Notes under the pieces: model-generated
Databases searched by the model: none
What the model was told of the DNA's origin: nothing
The model's input: only the letters and a program-made list of their open reading frames with translations
Part shown: positions 9,780 through 19,751 of the stretch, one piece after another
Numbering within the stretch: position 1 is the stretch's first letter
Layout: each line of letters begins with the position of its first letter
DNA from: an uncultured Pelagibacteraceae bacterium
GTDB lineage: Bacteria; Pseudomonadota; Alphaproteobacteria; Pelagibacterales; Pelagibacteraceae
Reading direction: 5' to 3'
DNA: 64,000 nt
NCBI GenBank assembly: GCA_902581605.1
Contig: CACHPE010000002.1
Location: 1 to 64,000 of the forward strand
Program-made: the position numbers and the translations under genes

Positions 9780-10182
9780 CTTCTATATCTTCAAATTCTC
9801 CATCTATAAAATTATTTTTTGTTTTTTTTTCTTGAGAAAATTTTTTGGAAAATTTTTTTAAAATTAATTTTCTAGTGATTGGAAATATTAAAAAAAACCC
9901 CAATATATCTGTTGCAAAACCAGGTATAATCAAAAGTAAAGCAGCAAAAGCAATGGTAGCTCCTGATATTACTTCATAAGCCGGTGTTTCTTGTTTACTT
10001 AATTGAGTGAAACCAGCTTTCAATGTATTTAATCCCTCATATCTAGCATAATACACACCCAGAATAGCAGTTATAAAGATTAATAAAATGGTAGTTAATG
10101 CTCCAATTTGAGCTCCTATTTTGATAAAAAGGTAAATCTCTACTACAGGTATAAAAATTATTGAAAAAAATATTGGGTTCAT
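9757..10182 (-). CDS. fxsA: FxsA-family inner membrane protein
   Basis: Small cytoplasmic-membrane protein of the FxsA family (in E. coli, overexpression relieves F exclusion of phage T7; its native role is unclear). It has 141 residues, with membrane segments near 4-20, 26-46 and 75-100, the family pattern VVEIYLFIKIGAQIGALTT, a central loop with GA repeats, and a charged C-terminal tail ending EDIEDDNDRKI. It is upstream of and overlaps secB. Confidence 0.88.
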   Translation of the reverse strand: MNPIFFSIIFIPVVEIYLFIKIGAQIGALTTILLIFITAILGVYYARYEGLNTLKAGFTQLSKQETPAYEVISGATIAFAALLLIIPGFATDILGFFLIFPITRKLILKKFSKKFSQEKKTKNNFIDGEFEDIEDDNDRKI

Positions 10183-10240
10183 TTGTCCTTAATCTAAATT
10201 GCTGGTTGAAATTAATCAATAGAGTAATTACTATTAAGTT

Positions 10241-10837
10241 ATGAATTACAGTTTTGAATATATCGATATTATTTTACTTGCAATGATTGCAGGGTTTATT
10301 TTTTTAAGACTGAGAGGCATTCTTGGAAAAAGAACAGGATATGAAGGAAAATCTCCAGCACAGTTTCAAGAAGTGTTAAAAAAAATTAAGGTTGATCAAA
10401 ATAAAAAACCAAGTAATAAATTTGATGATGAAGCTAAAAAAGAGTTTTTAAAAGGTGCGAAAATTGCTTACGAAACTATTATTACTGATTTTAGCGATAA
10501 CGATAACAAAATTACAAATGCTAAACCTTTATTGAACAAAAATATTTTTAATCAATTTGATGATGCATTAAAAGAAAGGGCAAAAAGAGGACACTTTGCT
10601 GAAATCACTTTTATTGGAGTAAATAAAGCGGAAATAAAAGAGCATAAAAAAATTGGAAATATTCTAAATGTAACAGTTGATTTTATAGCTGAAGTAATCA
10701 CTTGTATTAGAGATAAAGAAAAAAAGATTGTATCTGGTGACCCTGAAAAAATAAAAAAAATTTATGATACTTGGGTTTTTTCAAGAGATACCACTTCTTC
10801 AAATCCTAATTGGCAGCTAGTTAATATTTTAACCTAA
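10241..10837 (+). CDS. Tim44-like domain protein
   Basis: Tim44/TimA-type protein of alphaproteobacteria, anchored by one N-terminal membrane segment (about residues 8-24). A charged linker and the Tim44-like lipid- or protein-binding domain follow from about 65 to the end, with FLKGAKIAYETIITDFSD, LNVTVDFIAEVIT and the closing DTWVFSRD..NPNWQLVNI. It has 198 residues. It is probably involved in inner-membrane protein handling, by analogy with the mitochondrial import motor; in bacteria this is not settled. The smr gene follows with no gap. Confidence 0.85.
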   Translation: MNYSFEYIDIILLAMIAGFIFLRLRGILGKRTGYEGKSPAQFQEVLKKIKVDQNKKPSNKFDDEAKKEFLKGAKIAYETIITDFSDNDNKITNAKPLLNKNIFNQFDDALKERAKRGHFAEITFIGVNKAEIKEHKKIGNILNVTVDFIAEVITCIRDKEKKIVSGDPEKIKKIYDTWVFSRDTTSSNPNWQLVNILT

Positions 10838-11260
10838 TTGAACAATAATATTTCAGATAAAGATAAAAAGGATTGGCAAACTTTTATTTCAAGTAAGGAA
10901 AAAGTTATAGATAAAGATTTTAAAAGCCAAAAAAAAAATCTATTAAAAGTTAGATCTATAGATTTGCATGGATATACTCTTGAACAAGCAAACAACGCTA
11001 TAGAACAATTTATATTAAAAGGATTTGAAGAAAGGGTAAACAAATTAATTGTTGTTACTGGAAAAGGTATTCATTCAGATGTTGAAAAAAATCCTTATGT
11101 TTCAAAAGATCTAAGTATTTTAAAATATTCTGTTCCGGAATTTATTAATAATAATCAAAATTTAATGAGATTGATAAATGACATTCAAGACGCTACTATT
11201 GATGACGGTGGTAGCGGCGCTTTTTACGTATTTTTAAAAAAAAATAGATCTAAAGAATAA
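10838..11260 (+). CDS. Smr-domain protein
   Basis: Small MutS-related (Smr) domain protein, a family with nicking or RNA-cleaving endonuclease members. It has 140 residues. The domain spans about 45-135 with the family marks [12 protein letters not shown] (D-x-H-G), [11 protein letters not shown] (the TGKG motif) and a C-terminal [11 protein letters not shown]. The only start near the upstream stop is a TTG placed directly after the Tim44-like stop; a short basic N-terminal region precedes the domain. It converges on hslU with 11 bases of overlap. Confidence 0.88.
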   Translation: MNNNISDKDKKDWQTFISSKEKVIDKDFKSQKKNLLKVRSIDLHGYTLEQANNAIEQFILKGFEERVNKLIVVTGKGIHSDVEKNPYVSKDLSILKYSVPEFINNNQNLMRLINDIQDATIDDGGSGAFYVFLKKNRSKE

Positions 11261-12623
11261 ATTTAGATAGGTCAGTATCTTTCACCAAGTTATCAAGATT
11301 CTTATTAATATATTCTTTATTAATAACAATCTTTTCTCCCGCTCGGTCTGTAGCTGTAAAACTTATTTCATCTAAGATTTTCTCAATTATAGTGTGTAAT
11401 CTCCTAGCTCCAATATTCTCAACTGTTGCATTTACCTCTGATGCTATATTAGCAATAGCATCTATTCCATCATCTGAAAATTCAAGATCAACATTTTCTG
11501 TTTTTAAAAGAGCCACATATTGTTTGATTAAACTAAAATCAGGTTCTCTTAAAATTCTTTTAAAATCGTCACTAGTTAAAGCTTCTAACTCAACTCTTAT
11601 AGGTAATCTCCCTTGTAATTCCGGGAGCAAATCAGACGGTTTTGCTAATTGAAATGCACCAGAGGCAATGAATAAAATATGATCTGTTTTTATTGGACCG
11701 TGTTTTGTGTTAACAGTTGTTCCTTCTATTAATGGTAATAAATCCCTTTGAACACCTTCTCTTGAAACATCGCCACCAACTCTGTCAGTTCTTGCTGAAA
11801 TTTTATCTATTTCGTCGAGAAATACTATTCCATTATTTTCTGTTGAGAGTTTTGCAGCTTTAATAATTTTATCTTGTTCGATTAGTTTATCTGACTCGTC
11901 ATTAATTAAAATTTCATGAGACTCTTTGACGGTCATTTTTTTCTTTTTTTCTTTGGTTCCCATTGATTTTCCAATCATTTCACTGATGTTGATCATTCCA
12001 ACATTAGCTCCAGGCATCCCAGGAATTTCAAAAGATGCACCACCTGAACCAGTGTCGCTCACCGCAATTTCTATTTCGTTATCGTCCAAATCTCCGTTTC
12101 TAAGTCTTTTTCTAAAACTTTCTCTAGTAGCTAAACTTGCTTTTTTTCCAACCAAAGCATCTAAAACTTTTTCCTCTGCAGCTTTCTGAGCTTTTGCAAA
12201 AACTTCTTTTCTTTTCTTTACTTTTTCCATTGATATAGCTATCTCAATTAAATCTCTTACAATTTGTTCTACATCTCTTCCAACGTAACCAACTTCAGTG
12301 AATCTTGTAGCCTCAACTTTTACAAAAGGAGCTTCCGCTAGTTTAGATAATCTTCTCGAAATTTCAGTTTTTCCAACACCTGTTGGTCCAATCATTAAAA
12401 TATTTTTAGGTAAAACTTCATTTTTCATTTCACCTTTAAGAGCTTGTCTTCTCCATCTATTTCTTAATGCCACAGCAACAGCCCTTTTCGCTTTGTTTTG
12501 CCCAACAACAAATCTATCTAATTCTGAAACTATTTCTCTTGGTGATAAAGAACTGACCAAAGAAGCTTCTTCTTTTTGATTTTTATCTTTTGGGTGTAGT
12601 TGTGTTACGTTTGATTTATCCAT
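11250..12623 (-). CDS. hslU: ATP-dependent protease ATPase subunit HslU
   Basis: AAA+ unfoldase that feeds substrates to the HslV peptidase. It has 457 residues; the family usually has 430-445. The core shows [20 protein letters not shown], Walker [15 protein letters not shown], a long I-domain (about 115-260), Walker [15 protein letters not shown], and the C-terminal sensor region [19 protein letters not shown]. The C-terminal tail ends in hydrophobic residues, as expected for docking into HslV. Its ATG overlaps the hslV stop by one base. Confidence 0.97.
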   Translation of the reverse strand: MDKSNVTQLHPKDKNQKEEASLVSSLSPREIVSELDRFVVGQNKAKRAVAVALRNRWRRQALKGEMKNEVLPKNILMIGPTGVGKTEISRRLSKLAEAPFVKVEATRFTEVGYVGRDVEQIVRDLIEIAISMEKVKKRKEVFAKAQKAAEEKVLDALVGKKASLATRESFRKRLRNGDLDDNEIEIAVSDTGSGGASFEIPGMPGANVGMINISEMIGKSMGTKEKKKKMTVKESHEILINDESDKLIEQDKIIKAAKLSTENNGIVFLDEIDKISARTDRVGGDVSREGVQRDLLPLIEGTTVNTKHGPIKTDHILFIASGAFQLAKPSDLLPELQGRLPIRVELEALTSDDFKRILREPDFSLIKQYVALLKTENVDLEFSDDGIDAIANIASEVNATVENIGARRLHTIIEKILDEISFTATDRAGEKIVINKEYINKNLDNLVKDTDLSKFIL

Positions 12624-13138
12624 TATATTTTTTCAATTTTAACATTATGATTTGTAAAAACACATATATCTGCTGCTATTTTGATTGATTTTTTTGCAAT
12701 TTCCTCAGCTGAAATGTTGCCTTCCATCAAAACTTTTCCAGCAGCTAGAGCATAATTTCCTCCAGAACCAATTCCTATCACGTCTCCCTCTGGCTCAAGC
12801 ACATCACCAGTTCCAGAAATAATATAGCTGTTATTTTTATCACCAACAGCCATGAGTGCCTCTAATCTTCTTAAGTATTTATCTGTTCTCCAGTCTTTTG
12901 CTAACTCAACAGCTGCTCTTGATAAATTTCCAGCATGCTTTTCTAATTTTCCCTCTAATCTTTCAAATAGAGTTAATGCATCTGCAGTTGATCCTGCAAA
13001 TCCTGCTACCACATCTCTTTTTTCAATTTTTCTAACTTTTGAAGCAGTACTTTTAACAACAGTATTTCCCATACTAACTTGCCCATCACCAGCAACGACT
13101 ACTTCATTATTTTTTCTTACTAGTACAATTGTTGTCAT
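12623..13138 (-). CDS. hslV: ATP-dependent protease peptidase subunit HslV
   Basis: Proteasome-like threonine peptidase partner of HslU. It has 171 residues and starts [10 protein letters not shown], so removal of Met would expose the catalytic Thr (residue 2). The other family marks are [23 protein letters not shown] and [12 protein letters not shown]. It is the first gene of hslVU and is divergent from hisB across an 89-base gap that must hold both promoters. Confidence 0.97.
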   Translation of the reverse strand: MTTIVLVRKNNEVVVAGDGQVSMGNTVVKSTASKVRKIEKRDVVAGFAGSTADALTLFERLEGKLEKHAGNLSRAAVELAKDWRTDKYLRRLEALMAVGDKNNSYIISGTGDVLEPEGDVIGIGSGGNYALAAGKVLMEGNISAEEIAKKSIKIAADICVFTNHNVKIEKI

Positions 13139-13227
13139 ACTTAATAAATGGTAACTATTTTTGATACTTCAAGTGTTCAGACTGATATTGATATAGCCGG
13201 ATTATGTATGTATACCATTAAAAATAT

Positions 13228-13818
13228 ATGGCTAGAAAAGGAAAAGTATCTCGAAAAACAAAAGAAACAAGCATTAATGTTGAAGTCAATATTGATGGTA
13301 AAGGTAAGTACCAAATTGACACTGGTATAGGTTTCCTAGATCATATGCTTGAGCAATTATCAAAGCATTCTTTAATAGATTTAAAAGTTAAAGCAAAAGG
13401 AGATACTCATATTGATCTTCACCACACAACAGAGGATACGGGTATTGCAATTGGAGAGGCTTTAAAAAAAGCAGCAAAAAAATTTGTAGGAATTAAGAGA
13501 TATGCTCACACAGTTATTCCTATGGATGAAACATTGACTAGGGTTGCAATTGATGTCTCAAACAGACCTTATTTAATTTGGAAAGTAAAATTAAAAGTTG
13601 AGAAACTTGGAGAAATGGATACTGAATTATTTAAAGAATGGTTCCAAGCATTTTCTCAATCAGCTGGAATTACAATGCACGTTGAAAATATTTATGGTGA
13701 TAATAGTCACCACATAATTGAGTCTTGCTATAAAGCATTAGCAAGATCATTAAGAGCTGCATTAGAGATGGATCCGAGAAACAAGAAGAGCATTCCATCT
13801 ACTAAAGGCTCATTATAA
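13228..13818 (+). CDS. hisB: Imidazoleglycerol-phosphate dehydratase
   Basis: Dehydrates imidazole glycerol phosphate to imidazole acetol phosphate in histidine synthesis, using two Mn sites. It has 196 residues. The metal-binding repeats [12 protein letters not shown] and [16 protein letters not shown] are intact, and [13 protein letters not shown] precedes the first. This is the monofunctional form without a HisN phosphatase domain. It heads the operon hisB-hisH-hisA-hisF-hisE, and the next gene follows after 5 bases. Confidence 0.96.
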   Translation: MARKGKVSRKTKETSINVEVNIDGKGKYQIDTGIGFLDHMLEQLSKHSLIDLKVKAKGDTHIDLHHTTEDTGIAIGEALKKAAKKFVGIKRYAHTVIPMDETLTRVAIDVSNRPYLIWKVKLKVEKLGEMDTELFKEWFQAFSQSAGITMHVENIYGDNSHHIIESCYKALARSLRAALEMDPRNKKSIPSTKGSL

Positions 13819-13823
13819 GTTTA

Positions 13824-14450
13824 ATGAACGTTATAATTGTTGATTATAATTCGGGCAATATTAGCTCGGTAATTAACTCCTTTAAGGAAGTTGCTAAAGA
13901 CAAAGTAAATATCGAAGTAACTTCAGATTTAAATAAGATTAAATCTTCAGATAAAGTTGTTTTACCTGGACAGGGTTCGTTTAAGAGTTGTGTTGATGCT
14001 TTAAGTAATATAAGTGGTCTAGTAGACACATTAAGCGAGTTTGCCATAAATAATAAAAAACCACTTCTAGGAATTTGTGTTGGATTACAAATGTTTGCAG
14101 ATGTTGGTTTCGAAGAAACAGAAACCAGGGGTCTTGGATGGATTTCAGGAAAAGTATCAAAGATAGATAATAAAAATGGAAAGTATAAACTTCCTCATAT
14201 TGGTTGGAACCAAATAAATATTATCCAAGAAAGCAAAATTTTTAAAGATATAGAAAATAATTCTCACATGTATTTTGTTCACAGTTATGAATTTGTGCCT
14301 GAGGATAAAAATGTAGTTTCAGCAACAACAGATTATTCATCTAATATTGTTTGCTCTGTTGAAAAAGAAAATATTTTTGGAACTCAATTTCATCCTGAGA
14401 AGAGTGATAAAATTGGGCTTAAAATAATCGATAATTTTATAAAGTTATAA
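13824..14450 (+). CDS. hisH: Imidazole glycerol phosphate synthase subunit HisH
   Basis: Glutamine amidotransferase subunit that supplies ammonia to HisF. It has 208 residues. The nucleophile elbow is GICVGLQMF, the oxyanion and GGG-type loop is VVLPGQGSFKSC, and the His/Glu of the triad lie in GTQFHPEKS. Its stop is directly followed by the hisA ATG. Confidence 0.96.
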   Translation: MNVIIVDYNSGNISSVINSFKEVAKDKVNIEVTSDLNKIKSSDKVVLPGQGSFKSCVDALSNISGLVDTLSEFAINNKKPLLGICVGLQMFADVGFEETETRGLGWISGKVSKIDNKNGKYKLPHIGWNQINIIQESKIFKDIENNSHMYFVHSYEFVPEDKNVVSATTDYSSNIVCSVEKENIFGTQFHPEKSDKIGLKIIDNFIKL

Positions 14451-15176
14451 ATGAAAATTTTTCCAGCGATTGATATTAAGGATAAAAAGTGTGTGAGGTT
14501 AGTCAAAGGAGATTTTGATAATAAAACTGAATACGAAATGTCTCCAATCGAACAGGCTGGAAAATACAAGGACCATGGTTTTAAAAACTTACACATAGTA
14601 GATTTAGATGGGGCCTTAACTGGTCAAACCGTTAATTTAGATATTATTGAGGCAATAGTAAGTAAATTTGATCTTAAAATTGAAATTGGCGGCGGTGTAA
14701 GAAATTTTGAGAGCATTCAGAAATATACAGATGTTGGAGTTGAAAAAGTTATTTTAGGAAGTGCTGCCATAAAAGATAAAAACTTTTTAAAGGAGGCTTG
14801 CGAAAAATTTCCAAATAAAATTGCTTTAGGTTTGGATGCTAAAAATGGATATTTATCTGTCTCAGGCTGGAAAGAAAATTCTAATCAACTAACATTAGAT
14901 TACTTAAATGAAGTGAATGATTTTGGTGCAAGCAGATTGATTTACACAGATATCAATAGAGATGGGACGAAGCAAAGCCCCAATTTTGAAGAAACAGCAA
15001 AGGTTGCTAATAAATCCAATTGTCCAGTAATTATATCGGGTGGGGTTTCATCAATTGATGATATTAAAAAAGCTAAGGACTTAAATAATAGTAAGATCGA
15101 AGGTATAATAGTTGGAAAAGCTATCTATGATGGAGATATTAAATTAGACGAATTAGTTAGTGAACTAGATGCTTAA
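14451..15176 (+). CDS. hisA: Phosphoribosylformimino-5-aminoimidazole carboxamide ribotide isomerase
   Basis: Amadori-type isomerase of the histidine pathway that turns ProFAR into PRFAR. It is a (beta/alpha)8 barrel of 241 residues. The N-terminal Asp lies in [18 protein letters not shown], the C-terminal-half Asp in YTDINRDGT, and the phosphate loops are EIGGGVRN and IISGGVSS. It overlaps hisF by 8 bases. Confidence 0.96.
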   Translation: MKIFPAIDIKDKKCVRLVKGDFDNKTEYEMSPIEQAGKYKDHGFKNLHIVDLDGALTGQTVNLDIIEAIVSKFDLKIEIGGGVRNFESIQKYTDVGVEKVILGSAAIKDKNFLKEACEKFPNKIALGLDAKNGYLSVSGWKENSNQLTLDYLNEVNDFGASRLIYTDINRDGTKQSPNFEETAKVANKSNCPVIISGGVSSIDDIKKAKDLNNSKIEGIIVGKAIYDGDIKLDELVSELDA

Positions 15177-15924
15177 GAATAGAATTATACCATGTTTAGA
15201 CGTAAAAAATGGACGTGTTGTAAAAGGAATTAACTTTGTTGATCTACAGGACGCAGGAGATCCTGTCGAACAGGCTAAAATTTATTCAGACGGTGGAGCA
15301 GATGAGATTTGCTTTTTAGATATTACTGCATCAAATGAAAATAGAGATACTATTTATGATGTAGTAGAGAAGACCTCGAAGAAATGTTTTGTTCCTCTGA
15401 CAGTTGGAGGGGGTGTTAGAACTGTTGAGGACATCAACAAACTACTTAACTGTGGTGCAGACAAAGTATCAATCAATACTGCTGCTGTTCAAAATCCAGA
15501 AGTGGTAGAAGAAAGCTCTAAAAAATTTGGCTCACAATGTATTGTTGTTGCAATTGATGCAAAAAAAAATGGGGACAAATGGGAAATATTTACTCATGGT
15601 GGAAGAAACAATACTGGAATTGATGCAATAGAATTTGCAAAAAAAATGGAAGCTAGTGGAGCAGGCGAGCTTCTAGTTACTTCTATGGATCGGGATGGTA
15701 CCCAAGTTGGTTATGATATAGAGCTTATGGCTAAGATATCTTCTATGGTAAATATTCCAGTTATTGCTTCAGGCGGAGTAGGAAATTTAGATCATTTAGT
15801 TGATGGAATTAAATTAGGAAATGCCAGTGCAGTTTTAGCAGCATCAATATTTCACTACGGCAAACATTCTGTAAAAGAAGCTAAGGAGTATTTGGATTCA
15901 AAAGGAATTCCTGTTAGAATTTAA
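15169..15924 (+). CDS. hisF: Imidazole glycerol phosphate synthase subunit HisF
   Basis: Cyclase subunit that combines PRFAR with ammonia from HisH to give imidazole glycerol phosphate and AICAR. The AICAR can be recycled by PurH, encoded at 25428-26966. It is a 251-residue barrel with [16 protein letters not shown] (first catalytic Asp), [21 protein letters not shown] (second Asp) and VIASGGVGN. The hisE start follows one base after its stop. Confidence 0.97.
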   Translation: MLKNRIIPCLDVKNGRVVKGINFVDLQDAGDPVEQAKIYSDGGADEICFLDITASNENRDTIYDVVEKTSKKCFVPLTVGGGVRTVEDINKLLNCGADKVSINTAAVQNPEVVEESSKKFGSQCIVVAIDAKKNGDKWEIFTHGGRNNTGIDAIEFAKKMEASGAGELLVTSMDRDGTQVGYDIELMAKISSMVNIPVIASGGVGNLDHLVDGIKLGNASAVLAASIFHYGKHSVKEAKEYLDSKGIPVRI

Positions 15925-15925
15925 T

Positions 15926-16198
15926 ATGCTTAATACATTAGAAAACCTAATAAAACTTGCGAGAGAAAGAAAATCTTCCCCAGTTGAAGGTTCGTATACT
16001 AATAAGTTGCTTTTAGACAAATCACTAAGCAAAGCAAAAGTTTTAGAGGAAGTTGATGAATTAATTGAAGCTGTAGAGAAAAATTCTAATAAAATTCATG
16101 AAGCAGCAGATGTTTTGTATCATCTACTAATGTATCTCGAGGCTAATGATATAAAAATTGAAGACGTAATGTCAGAATTAGAAAAAAGAAAAAAATGA
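15926..16198 (+). CDS. hisE: Phosphoribosyl-ATP pyrophosphatase
   Basis: Hydrolyses phosphoribosyl-ATP to phosphoribosyl-AMP. It is a separate 90-residue HisE rather than a HisIE fusion. The MazG-like metal-binding Glu/Asp pattern is seen in KVLEEVDELIEAVE and HEAADVLYHLLMYL. It is the last his gene of the cluster and overlaps the HIT gene by 4 bases. hisG, hisI, hisC and hisD are not in the window. Confidence 0.94.
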   Translation: MLNTLENLIKLARERKSSPVEGSYTNKLLLDKSLSKAKVLEEVDELIEAVEKNSNKIHEAADVLYHLLMYLEANDIKIEDVMSELEKRKK

Positions 16199-16560
16199 GT
16201 TACGACGATAATAATATTTTTGCAAAAATTCTACGTGGAGAGATTCCTTGTAATAAAATTTATGAAGATGATTTTGTTTTGTCATTTCATGACATTAATC
16301 CACAAAAAAAAATTCATGCTTTAGTTATCCCTAAAGGGAAATATATTGACCTAGATGATTTTAGTCTTAATGCCTCTCCACAGGAAATGGTTGGATTGTT
16401 AAAAGGTATTAATATAGTTGCTAAAAAGCTTGGTATTTCAACAGAAGTAGGTAAGGGTTATAGAACTTTAGCAAATATCAGTGATCATGGTGGACAAGAA
16501 GTACCTCATTTACACTTTCATCTATTTGGAGGTGAAAGAGTAGGAAAAATGGTTGAGTGA
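16195..16560 (+). CDS. HIT-family nucleotide-binding protein (HinT-like)
   Basis: Histidine-triad protein of the HinT/PKCI branch, which hydrolyses nucleoside phosphoramidates such as lysyl- or purine-AMP. It has 121 residues. It opens with NIFAKILRGEIPCNKIYED and carries the triad in HLHFHLFGG near the C-terminus. It sits at the end of the his operon with 4-base overlaps on both sides, so it is probably co-expressed; a link to histidine synthesis itself is not shown. Confidence 0.92.
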   Translation: MSYDDNNIFAKILRGEIPCNKIYEDDFVLSFHDINPQKKIHALVIPKGKYIDLDDFSLNASPQEMVGLLKGINIVAKKLGISTEVGKGYRTLANISDHGGQEVPHLHFHLFGGERVGKMVE

Positions 16561-17060
16561 CTGAGGAAGTTAAAAGAAATTATCTAGAAATAAGCTCACT
16601 TAAAGATCTTAATGAGGGAAGTAAGCCATCAGAGGATTATTCTCTAGGTTTAATTGATCCAATTAATTTTCAACTAAACAAATTTTTTTACAAAAATATT
16701 GGTAAAAACCATAAATGGATTGATAGACTAACTTGGTCAGAAGAAAAATGGATTAATTATGTTGCATCTGAAAATGTCAAAACATATGTATTTAAATTTA
16801 AAAATGATTTAGTAGGTTTTTTTGAATTGATTTTTCACCCAGAAAAAAATGAGACTGAAATTGCCTATTTTGGAATATTAGAGGAATATCAAAATAAAAA
16901 ATTAGGTTCCTATTTATTATCTGAAGCTATTAAAAAAGCTTTTGAAAATAAAGTTAATCGTGTTTGGGTTCATACATGTTCATTAGATCACAAAAATGCT
17001 TTAAATAACTATGTTTCGAGAGGAATGAAAATATTTAAAACTGAAATTTTGAATATTTAA
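16557..17060 (+). CDS. GNAT-family N-acetyltransferase
   Basis: Acetyl-CoA-dependent acetyltransferase of unknown substrate. It has 167 residues from a GTG start that overlaps the HIT stop. The GNAT core is seen from about 80: VGFFELIFHP strand, EIAYFGILEEYQNKKLGSYLL (acetyl-CoA loop Q-N-K-K-L-G), then VWVHTCSLDHKNALNNYVSRGM. It converges on lolA, and the two genes share a TTAA palindrome as overlapping stops. It is the last gene of the hisBHAFE-HIT run. Confidence 0.85.
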   Translation: MTEEVKRNYLEISSLKDLNEGSKPSEDYSLGLIDPINFQLNKFFYKNIGKNHKWIDRLTWSEEKWINYVASENVKTYVFKFKNDLVGFFELIFHPEKNETEIAYFGILEEYQNKKLGSYLLSEAIKKAFENKVNRVWVHTCSLDHKNALNNYVSRGMKIFKTEILNI

Positions 17061-17605
17061 TTTTGAGTGGGGATTTTAAAAAGATTTTTTGGGAGCAATC
17101 TGTTTTTTTTAATTAAACTAAGAAAAGTAATATTAAAATTTTGGTAAATATCTGTATTTTGCCAACCAACTAAATCATAAGTTTTTTTATCAAAAAAAAT
17201 ATTAATTTCTTTATCTCCATCTAAAATTGTAAAATTAACTAGATTTTCGTCAACAATTCTTTCCTCAAGCTCATAAATTTTATTTATTAGAAAATTTTTG
17301 TCTAAAATTAAATTTAAAGCAGTTTTTTTTAATGGATATCTGTAATAACTAGTCCTTGTTTTTATTACTAATGATTTTCCATTAGATACTAAAATTTTTT
17401 TATTACTTTTCGAATACTCACAAAAGATTTTTTTTGGATATTCAATGGTACAGTTTCCATTTTCTATTTTTCCATTAATATTTTGTTCGAACTTAAAATC
17501 AAGATTTTCTGTATCTTTTAAATTTTGTACTATTTTGTCTTTGATTTCAGCATTTGAGATAGAGGCAGATAAAAATAAAAAAAATATTAAAAAATATTTT
17601 ACCAT
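17057..17605 (-). CDS. lolA: Outer-membrane lipoprotein carrier LolA
   Basis: Periplasmic chaperone that carries lipoproteins from LolCDE to the outer membrane. It has 182 residues. A signal peptide (residues 1-19, hydrophobic stretch FLIFFLFLSASISNA) is followed by LKDTENLDFKFEQNINGK and by the family strand FCEYSKSNKKILVSNGKSLV. The late DLVGWQNTDIYQNFNITF fits the second half of the fold. The sequence is divergent, but the ftsK-lolA order is common in alphaproteobacteria. The start codon overlaps the ftsK stop by one base. Confidence 0.85.
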   Translation of the reverse strand: MVKYFLIFFLFLSASISNAEIKDKIVQNLKDTENLDFKFEQNINGKIENGNCTIEYPKKIFCEYSKSNKKILVSNGKSLVIKTRTSYYRYPLKKTALNLILDKNFLINKIYELEERIVDENLVNFTILDGDKEINIFFDKKTYDLVGWQNTDIYQNFNITFLSLIKKNRLLPKNLFKIPTQN

Positions 17606-19689
17606 TAAAGCACATCTCTTTTACCAACATGATTTGCTTTGCTAACAACGCCATCTGATTCCATCATGTCAATAATTCTTGCTGCTCTGTTGTACCCAAT
17701 CTGAAGTTTTCTTTGTAAAAAGGAAGTAGATGCTTTACCTTCAGACCTAATTATATCTAAAGCCTGCTCGTAAAGCTCGTCTTTCTCACCTTGATTTTGA
17801 CTATCACCAATTTCTTTTTCATCAGCGAAATTTAAAATTTCATCCACGTAATCTGGCTCCGCTTGAGATCTTAAAGAATTATTTATTTTTTCAATTTCTC
17901 CATCAGATACAAATGGTGCATGAATTCTAACTACTCGATTAGCCGAAGACATGTATAACATATCTCCTTTTCCCAATAATTGTTCGGCTCCTTGTTCCCC
18001 AAGAATAGTCCTACTGTCTATTTTAGAGGTTACTTGGAAAGATATTCTGGTAGGAAAATTAGCTTTTATTGTTCCTGTAATTACGTCTACACTAGGTCTT
18101 TGGGTTGCCATTATAATATGAATCCCTGCTGCTCTTGCCATTTGAGATAGTTTTTGAATATAATTTTCAATTTCTTTACCAGCAACTAACATTAAGTCAG
18201 ACATTTCATCAACAACGACAACAATATAAGGCATTGGTAGTTTGTGTTTTGCATTGTAACCATCAATATTTCTGACACCTTCTTTAGTCATTAATCTATA
18301 TCTGCTCTCCATTTCCTTAACCACCCAGCCTAGTACTGAAGCTGCTTTTTTTGCTTCTGTTATAACTGGACATAGTAAATGTGGAATTCCTTCGTAAGTA
18401 GACAACTCCAACATTTTGGGATCAATTAAAATAAATTTACATCTGTCAGGAGTGTGTCTGTAAAGAAGAGATAAAATAATTGTATTTATACATACTGACT
18501 TTCCGGATCCAGTAGTTCCTGCTATTAGTAAATGTGGCATTGAAGATAAATCACCCACTATTGGATTGCCTGATATACTCTTGCCTAGTGCAATAGGTAA
18601 TTTGATATCTTTTTTTTTAAAATCACTGTTATTTAAAATTTCACTTAAATAAACATTTTCTCTAGAATTATTTGGTAGTTCAATACCAATAGTATTACTT
18701 CCAGGAATTATGGAAATTCTTGCAGACTCCGAACTAGTATTTCTTGCTATGTCATCTGATAAATTAATAATTTTTGAAACTTTCACTCCAGCAGCAGGCT
18801 CAAATTCGTTTAGGGTTACAACAGGCCCATGACTTACTTTCTTAATTTTACCATTAACTCCAAAATCTAATAAGATTTTTTCCAAAAACTCAGGATCATT
18901 ATTTTCATTTTTTTCAGATCCTGCTCTTTCTTTTTTAGAAGGTATTTTTAATAACTCTAAGCTTGGGAGTTTAAATTTAATTCTGTTATCAGATTGTTTC
19001 TCAGTTTTTATAAAAGGTAAATCTTCTTGAATTAAATTTTTAATTTCATCTTGTGGTATATATTCACTTATTATCTCACTTTTATCTGTATAATTTTTTT
19101 CTTCTTTTCTTTTAAATAAACTTAAAAATTTTAATATTAATTTATAAAATATAAATGAATTAAAATTAATACTTTTAAGGAATAAAAATAAAATTGAAAT
19201 AATTAAGAAATAATATGATATTTGATTGTTTATAATCAAGATCTTATTTAAATAAGTTTGGTTTAAAAAATTTCCTATAAATCCACCATTGCCGTTTATA
19301 TAAAATGTAAACGCATCAGAATAATAATGCGCTAAAAAAAGAGTTCCAAAAATACAATAAAGTACTGTAAAGAAAATGTTTTCAATAATTAAAATAAATT
19401 CTTTACTCTTCAATAAATTAATACCTGTAATGGTAAAAGTTAAAGAAATTAGATAAGCTATTAATCCAACTGATTGAAAAAATAAGTCAGAAATAAAACT
19501 ACCTTTAATACCGAAAAAATTTTTAATTTCTGTATTATCTGGAAAAATAAAGTTCGGATCTTCAGGTGAATAAGTAAATAATGCAACAAATAAGGCTAAA
19601 CCTAAAAAAAAGAGAATTATTCCAGAAATCTCAGCCAACCGCTTAGATGCAAAATCAATAAAAAAATTAGCTGTTTTTTTAATATCCAT
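17605..19689 (-). CDS. ftsK: DNA translocase FtsK
   Basis: Septal DNA pump that clears and orients chromosomes at division and activates XerCD. It has 694 residues, shorter than enterobacterial FtsK (about 1300) because the linker is short. There are about four membrane segments in residues 20-185, a linker to about 255, and the motor with Walker A GTTGSGKS at 391-398 and Walker B YIVVVVDEMSDLML. The C-terminal winged-helix gamma domain lies from about 630 (YEQALDIIRSEGKASTSFLQ). It is first in an ftsK-lolA pair. Confidence 0.96.
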   Translation of the reverse strand: MDIKKTANFFIDFASKRLAEISGIILFFLGLALFVALFTYSPEDPNFIFPDNTEIKNFFGIKGSFISDLFFQSVGLIAYLISLTFTITGINLLKSKEFILIIENIFFTVLYCIFGTLFLAHYYSDAFTFYINGNGGFIGNFLNQTYLNKILIINNQISYYFLIISILFLFLKSINFNSFIFYKLILKFLSLFKRKEEKNYTDKSEIISEYIPQDEIKNLIQEDLPFIKTEKQSDNRIKFKLPSLELLKIPSKKERAGSEKNENNDPEFLEKILLDFGVNGKIKKVSHGPVVTLNEFEPAAGVKVSKIINLSDDIARNTSSESARISIIPGSNTIGIELPNNSRENVYLSEILNNSDFKKKDIKLPIALGKSISGNPIVGDLSSMPHLLIAGTTGSGKSVCINTIILSLLYRHTPDRCKFILIDPKMLELSTYEGIPHLLCPVITEAKKAASVLGWVVKEMESRYRLMTKEGVRNIDGYNAKHKLPMPYIVVVVDEMSDLMLVAGKEIENYIQKLSQMARAAGIHIIMATQRPSVDVITGTIKANFPTRISFQVTSKIDSRTILGEQGAEQLLGKGDMLYMSSANRVVRIHAPFVSDGEIEKINNSLRSQAEPDYVDEILNFADEKEIGDSQNQGEKDELYEQALDIIRSEGKASTSFLQRKLQIGYNRAARIIDMMESDGVVSKANHVGKRDVL

Positions 19690-19751
19690 ATATGTGAATC
19701 AATTATACCACTTTGTATCATCTAATTTTTGTTGTTAAAATTAAAAATAAT

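Noticed and set aside
11392-12579. Several plus-strand open frames inside hslU
   Set aside because: They are antisense shadows of a fully conserved HslU and resemble no known protein.
13148-13330. Open frame of 60 codons upstream of and overlapping hisB
   Set aside because: It overlaps the hisB start in another frame, has no family resemblance, and lies in the hslV-hisB promoter region.
19713-19751. Upstream ATG extension of the UbiH-like gene
   Set aside because: The extra 13 residues are not conserved-looking and precede the natural start of the FAD-binding strand at 19752.
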